Assembly: GCA_017937505.1 (NCBI GenBank)
Contig: JAGBDL010000142.1
Coordinates: 1 to 53,530, forward strand
DNA length: 53,530 nt
Source of the DNA: Clostridia bacterium
Lineage (GTDB): Bacteria > Bacillota > Clostridia > Christensenellales > Aristaeellaceae
Direction of reading: 5' to 3'
The notes beneath the pieces are model-generated. The model was not told the DNA's origin, did not search any database, and worked only from the letters and a program-made list of their open reading frames with translations. The position numbers and the translations under genes are program-made. This document shows positions 35,131 to 42,334 of the stretch, piece after piece (the first letter of the stretch is position 1; each line of letters opens with the position of its first letter).

Positions 35131-35178
35131 TAGAATGCGGTCGGAATCTATAGATGTTTATCAAAGAAAGGTGACCAA

Positions 35179-35889
35179 ATGGAGCAAAAAGGTCTGCATC
35201 GATCAACGGAAGAAAACAGACGCCTCATTCTTTGGGCAGCTGCAAGGCTGTTTGTACAAAATGGATATACGGCGACGACGCTGCGTCAGATTGCAAAAGA
35301 AGCGGGTATCAATATTGGCTCGCTCATGTACGCCTATGAGAGCAAGGAGTGTATCCTTGTCGATCTGGTGAAGTATGTGCTCGATGGGCAATTTACCGCA
35401 GCGGAAAAGCTCCTGCAGGGCGTAACGGATGATAAGGTGCTCTTCTGGGCTGTGGAGACGACATTGCAGCTGTACATGGCAGAGAGCAGGGAGTCGATTC
35501 GCGAAATCTATCTGGAGGCGTATTCGCATCAGGAATCGGCGAGCGTCATTTGTCAAGTGATTGCTGAGAAGCTGCAGGCGATTTTTCAAGCATATCACCC
35601 GCAGTATGAAGCCAAGGATTTCTATGAACTGGAAATCGCTTCGGGCGGAATCATCCGCAGTTATATGTCCGTTCCTTGTGATATCTATTTTACGATGAAT
35701 CGAAAGGTACAGAGATTTTTGGAAATCTCATTCATGCTGTATAACATCCCGGCGAAAAGAATTAGAGAGGCCATCGAGTTTGTCTCGCATTTTGATTTTA
35801 CAATCATTGCTCAGCAGGTGATTGAGGCTATGCTGGTGAAACTTGAGCAAGCGTGCGATGCGCAAGAACCGCTCACGGATGGTTGCTGA
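35179..35889 (+). CDS. TetR/AcrR-family regulator 2
   Basis: A 236-residue repressor; ATG 35179 behind AAAGGTG. The helix-turn-helix lies at about 18-58 (TTLRQIAKEAGINIGSLMYAY) and the ligand domain follows. It is a paralogue of the regulator at 5024, with the same TDDK-x-LFWA-x-ETTLQLYMAES core and the same GGIIR and YFTM elements, plus a short unique C-terminal extension (EQACDAQEPLTDGC). An operator-like palindrome covers its own transcription start. The next gene is a MATE-RsbW fusion 16 bp downstream, so the regulator most likely controls export together with its own level. Confidence 0.92.
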   Translation: MEQKGLHRSTEENRRLILWAAARLFVQNGYTATTLRQIAKEAGINIGSLMYAYESKECILVDLVKYVLDGQFTAAEKLLQGVTDDKVLFWAVETTLQLYMAESRESIREIYLEAYSHQESASVICQVIAEKLQAIFQAYHPQYEAKDFYELEIASGGIIRSYMSVPCDIYFTMNRKVQRFLEISFMLYNIPAKRIREAIEFVSHFDFTIIAQQVIEAMLVKLEQACDAQEPLTDGC

Positions 35890-35905
35890 AAAGGAGGATG
35901 CAAAG

Positions 35906-37693
35906 ATGCGCGGAAAAACTGGCGATAGCAAGATGCTGTCCAAATTGTTTTTCAGGCTTCTGCCCATACAGGTGCTGCTGGTTGCTATGGGCGCAATCAA
36001 TTCGATTATTGATGGTGCGGTTGCTGGCCGCTTCATCAGCGCAGAGACGGTTGGTGTGATTGGCCTGTTCTATCCCATGGTCCAGGTGATTTCTGCTGTG
36101 AACTCGGTGCTCCTGGGAGGCACAACGGTGCTGTGCGGCCGGTATATGGGCCGGGGCGAAATGCAGAAGACCCGCGGCGTTTTTTCACTCAATCTGACGG
36201 TGTCGCTGCTGATCGGCACGCTGCTTTCGGCAGTCTGTTTCCTTTTCCCCGGTCAGGTTGCAGATGCGCTGGGTACGGATGCGCAGCTGCGCCTGCCTCT
36301 GATAGACTATATTGCCGGCTTTGCCGTGGGGATCGTGCCGCAGCTGCTTGCCGGACAATTTGCTTCTTTCCTGCAGATGGAACGCCAGGATCGGCTTGGT
36401 TATATCGGCATTGGCGCGATGATGGTGATCAACGTCGTGCTGGATGTGCTGTTTGTTGCTGTGTTTGGGATGGACGTTCGCGGACTGGCGCTGGCAACGG
36501 CACTGGCCAACTGGGCCTATTTCCTGATCCTGATCTCCTATTACTTTGGAAAGAAGGCGCAGCTGCGCTATAGCTTTGCCAGCATCTGCTGGCGAGAATT
36601 GTTTGACATGGTCAGAATTGGCCTGCCCGGAGCGCTGCTGGTGTTCTGTCTGGCTGTACGAAGTCTGGTGATCAATCGCATCCTGCTTCAGGTTGCGGGG
36701 CAGGATGGTTTGTCCGCCATGTCGGCGTTCAATATGGTCTGTTGCCTGTTCATTGCGCTGTGCCTGGGTGCGGGCGCGGTGGTGCGCATGCTCACCAGCA
36801 TATTCATGGGTGAAGAGGACCGCGATTCCATGAAGAGTCTGATTCGCATTGCGCTGACGCAGTGTCTTGCCCTGTCTGCGGCGGTAGGCGTGCTGGTACT
36901 GCTGCTGTCCTCGGTCATGACCAGCATCTTTTTTACAGATCCTGCGTCGAACGTATACATTTTAACACGCCAGATTTTTGTCATTTACGGTTTCTGCGTT
37001 CCGCTGGTGCTGCTGTGCAGTGTGCCGTCCAATTATCTGCAGGCAATGGGGCACAGTGTGTTTGTGAATATCCAGTCCGTCTTTGACGGACTGTTGGGTA
37101 TGCTGATTCCTGCTGTGATTCTGGCGCCTGTGATGGGCGCGATGGGCGTGTGGCTGGCCAATCCCATCGGTATCGTGCTGACCATTCTGCTGGTGCCGGC
37201 GTATGCATTTGTTTTCTGGAAGCGCATGCCCCGCAGCCTGGATGAATGGATGTTCCTCAGGCCGGACTTTGGCGCTTCGGATGAAGACCGGCTGGAGCTG
37301 ACGATTACGGGCATGGACGACGTAACGCAGACGGCAATGCGCGTGCAGGAGTTCTGTAAGGCACACGGAACGGCTGCCAGAACAGCGTATCTTGCAGCGC
37401 TCAGCCTGGAGGAAATGGCGGGCAATGTGGTCAGGCATGGTTTTGCGGCGGATAAAAAAGCGCACAGCGTAAGCTGCCGCGTGGTATATACGAAGAAGGG
37501 GATTCTACTGCGGATGAAGGACGACTGTATTCCCTTTAATCCGCAGGAATGGATGGATATGGTCAAGCCGGACGATCCAACGAAAAACATCGGCATTCGC
37601 ATGGTGTATCGCCTGGCACAGGACGTGAGTTATCAGAATCTGCTGGGACTGAACGTGCTGACCATTGTGCTTTCTGATCAAGGAGGAACCTGA
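35906..37693 (+). CDS. MATE-family transporter fused to an RsbW-like ATPase domain (copy 2)
   Basis: The start is ATG 35906, 8 bases after AAGGAGG (35891-35897); 595 residues. The MATE domain covers about 10-445 (LLPIQVLLVAMGAINSIIDG near the start). The RsbW-like tail (about 460-595) is the best preserved of the fusions: ALSLEEMAGNVVRHGF keeps the N-box Glu and Asn, KDDCIPFNP is the G1-like box and NIGIRMVYRLAQDVSY the G2-like box. This tail may still bind ATP. The stop overlaps the ATG of the HD-domain gene by one base (TGATG), indicating coupled translation. Regulation is probably through the TetR 2 operator. Confidence 0.92.
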   Translation: MRGKTGDSKMLSKLFFRLLPIQVLLVAMGAINSIIDGAVAGRFISAETVGVIGLFYPMVQVISAVNSVLLGGTTVLCGRYMGRGEMQKTRGVFSLNLTVSLLIGTLLSAVCFLFPGQVADALGTDAQLRLPLIDYIAGFAVGIVPQLLAGQFASFLQMERQDRLGYIGIGAMMVINVVLDVLFVAVFGMDVRGLALATALANWAYFLILISYYFGKKAQLRYSFASICWRELFDMVRIGLPGALLVFCLAVRSLVINRILLQVAGQDGLSAMSAFNMVCCLFIALCLGAGAVVRMLTSIFMGEEDRDSMKSLIRIALTQCLALSAAVGVLVLLLSSVMTSIFFTDPASNVYILTRQIFVIYGFCVPLVLLCSVPSNYLQAMGHSVFVNIQSVFDGLLGMLIPAVILAPVMGAMGVWLANPIGIVLTILLVPAYAFVFWKRMPRSLDEWMFLRPDFGASDEDRLELTITGMDDVTQTAMRVQEFCKAHGTAARTAYLAALSLEEMAGNVVRHGFAADKKAHSVSCRVVYTKKGILLRMKDDCIPFNPQEWMDMVKPDDPTKNIGIRMVYRLAQDVSYQNLLGLNVLTIVLSDQGGT

Positions 37694-38562
37694 TGGAACA
37701 TGATTTTCTGATGGAGAAGCGACTGCACGAACTGGATCGGCCTCTGCACCGATGCTTTGCGGACGCGGTTTTTGCGCTGCAGCATACGCTTTCGCACTAC
37801 AGGCGGCTGTTCCCGGAATATACCGATCACAGCGAGCAGCACAGCATGAATGTGATTGACTTCTGCAACAGGCTGATCGGCAAAGAGCAGATCGTGAAGA
37901 TGAATGCTGATGAGGTCTATGTGCTGCTGATGAGCTGCTATCTGCACGACGTCGGCATGGGCATTTCTGAAAGTGACTATGAAACCTTCAAGCACGAGTT
38001 TGGTGCGGACGACTACTTTGAAAAGCATCCGGAAGACACGGAAGGGGATTTTGTCCGCCGATATCACCATGAGTTCAGCGCTTGCTTTATTCGCAAATAT
38101 GCGCAGCTGCTGGAGATTCCATCTGAGGAGCACCTGTTCTGTATCATGCAGGTTTCCCGCGGACACCGGAAAACCGACCTGTTTGATGATAAGGAATATC
38201 CGGCGGCTTATCCGATACCTGGCGGCAATACGGTATGCCTGCCCTATCTGGCGGCGCTGATCCGTCTGGCAGATGAGATCGACGTGGCGGCGGACCGCAA
38301 TTCGCAGATTCTGTATGACATTGAAAACATCCGGGATGAGTTCCAGATCTACTGCAACAGGCTGCAGGAGGCTGTTGCCTGCCTTCATGTGAATGACGAA
38401 AGCTTTGTCATGGATGTGAAGACGCAGGACGAAAAAATCTATCGGGGACTCTGTGAAGCGCAAGAGAAAATGCAGGAGACCTTGGATTTGTGCAGGACAG
38501 TGGTTCATGCGCGTACGCCATATTGCATCACGCAAAAGTGTGTGGAGATGCGCAGAATTTGA
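37693..38562 (+). CDS. HD-domain phosphohydrolase-like protein
   Basis: A 289-residue soluble protein with the metal-binding residues of the HD superfamily: DHSEQHS (45-51), YLHDVGMG (83-90, His85-Asp86), RYHHEFSA (123-130), RGHRKTD (156-162) and RLADEID (191-197, Asp194). HD proteins hydrolyse phosphate esters such as nucleotides or cyclic nucleotides; this subgroup also contains signalling proteins associated with HATPase domains. It is translationally coupled to the MATE-RsbW gene upstream and followed by STAS 1 after 66 bp. I infer a signalling role in the same circuit; its substrate cannot be read from the sequence. Confidence 0.8.
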   Translation: MEHDFLMEKRLHELDRPLHRCFADAVFALQHTLSHYRRLFPEYTDHSEQHSMNVIDFCNRLIGKEQIVKMNADEVYVLLMSCYLHDVGMGISESDYETFKHEFGADDYFEKHPEDTEGDFVRRYHHEFSACFIRKYAQLLEIPSEEHLFCIMQVSRGHRKTDLFDDKEYPAAYPIPGGNTVCLPYLAALIRLADEIDVAADRNSQILYDIENIRDEFQIYCNRLQEAVACLHVNDESFVMDVKTQDEKIYRGLCEAQEKMQETLDLCRTVVHARTPYCITQKCVEMRRI

Positions 38563-38628
38563 TGAAACGCAAAAGCGATAAAGACCAATTGACATAAGCT
38601 GCAATCATGAATAAGGAGAGAAATAAAA

Positions 38629-38925
38629 ATGACGATTGAAAAGAAGCTGAACGGAACCGAACTGACGATTGTCCTGACCGGACGCATGGATACTGTGACC
38701 GCGCCCCAGCTGGAAGCTGAGCTGAAGGATTGCCTGAATGGCGTCAACAGCCTTCGCTTCGACTTTTCCGCCCTTGACTATCTATCTTCTGCTGGGCTGC
38801 GTGTGCTGTTGGCTGCGCAGAAGCGCATGAACAAGCAGGGCAGCATGACGCTGTTAGGCGTCAACGAGACGATCGCAGAGATCTTCGAAGTGACGGGTTT
38901 CAGCGATATTCTGACCATTGAATAA
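38629..38925 (+). CDS. STAS-domain anti-sigma-factor-antagonist-like protein 1
   Basis: A 98-residue single STAS domain, like RsbV/SpoIIAA. In LDYLSSAGLRVLL the second Ser (Ser54), two residues before Gly, aligns with the phosphorylated Ser of RsbV. AAGGAGAG precedes the ATG. Two further 297-bp copies lie at 41822 and 45821. This copy is the most diverged of the three in its middle part (DCLNGVNSLRFDFSALD). STAS proteins bind RsbW-type kinases when unphosphorylated. Here the neighbouring RsbW-like domains are mostly fused to transporters, so STAS 1 probably interacts with the NCS2 or MATE tails. Confidence 0.9.
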   Translation: MTIEKKLNGTELTIVLTGRMDTVTAPQLEAELKDCLNGVNSLRFDFSALDYLSSAGLRVLLAAQKRMNKQGSMTLLGVNETIAEIFEVTGFSDILTIE

Positions 38926-38990
38926 GCGATGAATATGCCATGCACCATCTACATGGCAGACATTTGACAGAAAGTATAGAGAACGATACT

Positions 38991-40694
38991 ATGGCTGAAA
39001 ATGTGAAGAAACTGAATGCAGAAAAAACAGTGCTCTATTCCTCGGCGCAGACGCCGCCTGCCGCACCGCTTTTCTTCTCTGCTTTGCAGCATATGCTGCT
39101 GATTCTTTCGCTGGGCATGGCGATGCCGGTATCCATTGCGCGCGCGGCCGGGCTGGATGTGAATCTCTCCAGTTCGCTGCTGGCAGCGGCACTGTTTACC
39201 ATGGGTCTGACCGGCATCCTGCAGACGCTGCCCAGCCGTTTCGTTGGGTCTGGTTTTCAGTCGCTCTCTGTGGCGGATTCAGCGGCCCTTTCAGCTTGTA
39301 TCCTCGCCGCAGAGATCGGCGGCGTACCGCTTGTGCTGGGCATGACGATTTTCTCCGGTGTGCTGCGCTTTGTGTTGGGTTCGTTCACCTTCAAGCTGCG
39401 CAAGTTCTTCCCGGCAGAGGTTACCGGCACAATGATCTTCATTCTGGGCGTCAATCTGGTGCCGACGGCGCTCAAGAACTTCCTGGGGGCGCCGGTTGGG
39501 GGCGTATATAATCCGATGCACCTGGTCGTAGCGATTGCAACGCTGCTGTTCATGCTGGCGTGTTCGCTGTTTATCAAGCCGCTCAAGCCGTATACGGCGC
39601 TGCTGGGCATTGCATTCGGCTTTGTGATTTCTGCTGTCACCGGTATTTTCAATTTTGCAAGCCTCGGTCAGATGGGAGATCAGGCGCTGGTCGCGCTGCC
39701 GATCTATGCCGATCTTTCCTACTCGTTTGATCTGCGGGTGCTGATTCCCTTCGTTGTGGTCACGGTTGCGGGCATTGTGGATAATATCGGTGATTTCTCT
39801 GCCTGCCAGAGCGCGGATGATCCTCATTTCAAAAAGCCGAACTGGAGGTCGATCGAAAGCGGCATTCGCGGCAATGCGCTGGGCACGGCGGTTTCCGGTC
39901 TGCTGGGCGGCCCGATCCAGTCCACGGCGACGACCAACATTGGTATTGCCGGCGCAAGCGGCATTACCAGCCGCAAGGTGGCGTATCTGGCCTCTGCCAT
40001 GCTGATGATTGCTTCGGTCTTCCCCTGGCTGACCGGTACACTCTCGATGATTCCTACGCCGGTGCTCGGCGCAGTGCTGCTTTACAGCGGCTGCTATATC
40101 ATGGCGGGCGGCTTCTCGGCGCTGATGGAATGCGTGTTGGATGACAGGCGCATCTTTACCATCTTCCTGAGCGTGTTCTTCGCCATCAGCACCCTGATCC
40201 CGAATCTGTACAGCTTCCTGCCTGAAAGCGTGAGCACCATTCTGGTGTCGCCCATGGTTATGGGCGTATGCGTATTGCTGCTCACCACGCTGCTCAGCCG
40301 CATTGGCATGAAGAAGGTTTTCTCGTTTGTCTCCGGTGTGTCTCCTTTGGATATTGTCGCCCTGAATGAAGAGATTGAGAATACCTGCAGACAGCGCGGA
40401 ACTGAGCGCGCGCTGATGCGCAGAATGCAGATTGCCATCGACAGTCTGTGTGAAGGCATATACGAGCTGGCGCCGGACGCACAGATCCGCTATGTGATCA
40501 GCTATGATGCACAGCAATTGAAAATCCACATGGAGAGTGAGCGTGCGGTTTTCAAGGCGGATACGCATGCCGCGGATGACGCGCTGGACAGCACGCTGAA
40601 TGTTTCGCTGATGATCATCCGGAATATGTTTGATGAGGTGCGTGTGAAAAACAGAAACGGCGTGCTGACGATTGACATGAGCCATGATCTGTGA
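38991..40694 (+). CDS. NCS2-family permease with a degenerate RsbW-like C-terminal tail
   Basis: I prefer ATG 38991 (567 residues) over ATG 38940; neither has a strong ribosome site. Residues about 25-455 form a nucleobase/xanthine-uracil permease of the NCS2 family (FFSALQHMLLILSLGMAMPV near the start; VAGIVDNIGDFSACQS; GGPIQSTATTNIG). The final 110 residues are soluble and follow the order of an RsbW-like HATPase: a helix with RRMQIAIDSLCEGIYE at the N-box position and a final NVSLMIIRNMFDEV segment at the G2 position, ending in a beta strand. The N-box Glu-Asn and G1 Asp are gone, so it is unlikely to bind ATP. It probably imports a purine or related compound under STAS control. Confidence 0.8.
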   Translation: MAENVKKLNAEKTVLYSSAQTPPAAPLFFSALQHMLLILSLGMAMPVSIARAAGLDVNLSSSLLAAALFTMGLTGILQTLPSRFVGSGFQSLSVADSAALSACILAAEIGGVPLVLGMTIFSGVLRFVLGSFTFKLRKFFPAEVTGTMIFILGVNLVPTALKNFLGAPVGGVYNPMHLVVAIATLLFMLACSLFIKPLKPYTALLGIAFGFVISAVTGIFNFASLGQMGDQALVALPIYADLSYSFDLRVLIPFVVVTVAGIVDNIGDFSACQSADDPHFKKPNWRSIESGIRGNALGTAVSGLLGGPIQSTATTNIGIAGASGITSRKVAYLASAMLMIASVFPWLTGTLSMIPTPVLGAVLLYSGCYIMAGGFSALMECVLDDRRIFTIFLSVFFAISTLIPNLYSFLPESVSTILVSPMVMGVCVLLLTTLLSRIGMKKVFSFVSGVSPLDIVALNEEIENTCRQRGTERALMRRMQIAIDSLCEGIYELAPDAQIRYVISYDAQQLKIHMESERAVFKADTHAADDALDSTLNVSLMIIRNMFDEVRVKNRNGVLTIDMSHDL

Positions 40695-41233
40695 GCGGAT
40701 GCCTGGCACAGGAAAACACCGATGAAACGCCGTGGAAGACAAGCGTTCAGGATCTGGCGAATGCGCGCATCACGCTTGTGACGGGTTCTCTGCAGACGCA
40801 GATTCTTCCGAATGTGCTGCCTGATGCGCAGTATACGGAGTTCAATCTGATCGCGGATGCGGCTTGCTTGTGGCGATTCTGGGCTTTGCGTTGATCTTTG
40901 GATCGCTTGTGTACAGTCTTGACGCTGAGCGAATCCGGTATTGATCGCGGCCAGACAGAGGAGTCATATGCGCTTGGATATACGCACAGACAGACCTTCT
41001 TCAGGATCATCCTTCCTCAGAGCATGAAGGTGTTCCTGCCGACTTACACCGACGAGGTGGTGGAGCTGATCAAGGTCACCTCTGTAGTGGGCTATATTGC
41101 CGTCAGCGACCTGACGAAGGCAGACGATATCATCCGCAGCAATACGTATGAAGCCGTTTTCCCCCTGCTGGCCGTAGCCGTGATCTGTTTTGCGATCACT
41201 TGGGGAGCAGCGGCGCTTCTGAAAGTCCTATAA
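40691..41233 (+). pseudogene. Collapsed amino-acid ABC transporter: binding-protein and permease fragments
   Basis: GTG 40691 overlaps the permease stop. The first 50 codons (SVQDLANARITLVTGSLQTQ, ILPNVLPDAQYTEFN) match a polar amino-acid binding protein, then the frame is lost near 40860. A short hydrophobic segment (GLLVAILGFALIFGSLVYSL) appears in another frame. A third frame (to TAA 41231) gives the end of a HisM-type permease with the EAA loop (EESYALGYTHRQTFFRIILPQ region) and LPTYTDEVVELIKVTSVVGY. At least two deletions or frameshifts have removed most of the fused binding-protein/permease gene. Bits keep high similarity to the family, so decay is recent. Confidence 0.75.
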
Positions 41234-41795
41234 TCTGTTTGAGCATCTGACGGTGATCGAAACCATGATGATCGTGACCCATGAGATGTCCTTTGCCAAA
41301 GAGATTGCCAACCGTGTATTCTACATGGATGAGGGCGGCATCTACGAAGACGGCACGCCGGAGCAGGTTTTCGATCATCCTCAAAAGGAAAAGACCATTC
41401 GCTTTATCCGCCGCCTGAAGGTGCATGAAGCCAACATTGCTTCCAGAGATTTCGACTTCATCGGCCTGATGACAGAGCTTGAGGAATTCGGGCGCAAGAA
41501 CATGATTTCTCAGAAGGTGATCTATCGTGCCCAGTCCATTTTTGAAGAACTGTGTGTGCAGATCATTCTGCCGCAGCTGCCGGAGAGTTTCACCATGCAG
41601 GTTGATTCTGCGTATTCCGCAAAGGATGAACGCATGACCATGCGGATCAAATATTCTGGCAAGGCTTTTGATCCCACGGATACGGATAATACGCTTTCTA
41701 TGGCGCTGGTGCGCAATGCGGCGCAGAGCGTGATGCATTCGACGATTCACGAGGACAGACTGACCAATCAGGTTGACGTAACAGTCAAATCATAA
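41223..41795 (+). pseudogene. Collapsed amino-acid ABC ATPase with RsbW-like tail
   Basis: The reading KSYNLFEHLTVIE (the segment after the Q-loop of GlnQ/HisP ATPases) is joined directly to TMMIVTHEMSFAKEIANRVFYMDEGG (the segment after Walker B). An in-frame deletion has therefore removed the signature motif and Walker B, and Walker A is also missing upstream. The normal C-terminal end (YEDGTPEQVFDHPQKEKT) follows, then a 120-residue RsbW-like tail with FEELCVQI at the N-box (Gln for Asn), YSGKAFDP at G1 and NTLSMALVRNAAQSV at G2. GTG 41253 could start a 180-residue product comprising only the tail region. That product might still bind STAS 2, encoded 26 bp downstream. Confidence 0.75.
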
Positions 41796-41821
41796 TCCAA
41801 TGCGAAAAGGAGAGAAGAACC

Positions 41822-42118
41822 ATGACCATCGAAAAGAAGCTGAATGCCGCTGAATTGACCATTACCCTCACCGGCCGCCTGGATACGATCACCGCGCCCC
41901 AGCTGGAAGCGGAGCTGAAGGCAAGTCTGCCGGGTGTGGAGCATCTGGTGCTGGATTTTGCTGCTCTGGATTATCTGTCTTCGGCTGGCCTGCGCGTGCT
42001 GCTGGCTGCCCAGAAGCAGATGAACAAACAGGGCGATATGGTGGTGCGCAGCGTGAACCAGACCATTGCCGAAATCTTTGAAGTGACAGGTTTCGGTGAT
42101 ATTCTGACCATCGAATAA
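41822..42118 (+). CDS. STAS-domain protein 2
   Basis: 98 residues, RsbV-like, with the same predicted phospho-acceptor Ser54 in LDYLSSAGLRVLL. AAAAGGAGAG precedes the ATG. From about residue 38 to 98 it is almost identical to STAS 3 (EHLVLDFAALDYLSS, KQGDMVVRSVN), and the DNA is nearly identical too, indicating recent duplication or gene conversion. It follows the decayed ABC-RsbW gene and precedes the third MATE-RsbW fusion. Confidence 0.9.
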   Translation: MTIEKKLNAAELTITLTGRLDTITAPQLEAELKASLPGVEHLVLDFAALDYLSSAGLRVLLAAQKQMNKQGDMVVRSVNQTIAEIFEVTGFGDILTIE

Positions 42119-42334
42119 TCCATTACGGAGCCGAGCTATTCTCTGAAAAAGGTAGAAAACTGCGGTGACGAATTCTTTCGAACGATATGCTCTATGGATA
42201 GCGGCGCAGCTTATAAAATGACCGCAGAGTTTCCCTGGTCTGATCAGGCTGCACCGCGATTTGTTGAACCTTCCATATAGAGTTTTGGCGCATAGTTATC
42301 TGCGTGATTTTCAGTATGAAAGGATAATTCCTGA
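42119..42334 (+). other. Gap after STAS 2 with a possible gene fragment
   Basis: The frame stays open for about 54 codons after the STAS 2 stop and ends at TAG near 42280. It reads as a mixed protein-like stretch (YSLKKVENCGDEFFRTICSM, YKMTAEFPWSDQ) with no start or ribosome site. I do not recognise it. It may be debris from a deleted gene in this rearranged operon. Confidence 0.25.

Larger units (their letters stand above)
34811..35178. other. Divergent control region between the NRPS operon and TetR 2
   Basis: This 368-bp gap holds the minus-strand NRPS-operon promoter (34924-34952), the plus-strand TetR 2 promoter (35081-35110) and the TetR operator (35121-35130). In the minus-strand 5' leader there is a small inverted repeat, AGGAG (34871-34875) to CTCCT (34887-34891), around GTATAATAC. 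No small gene is convincing. Confidence 0.6.

Noticed and set aside
38589..38617. TTGACA upstream of STAS 1 as a promoter
   Set aside because: At 16-18 bp spacing the only hexamers fall on the ribosome site (TAAGGA), a poor -10.
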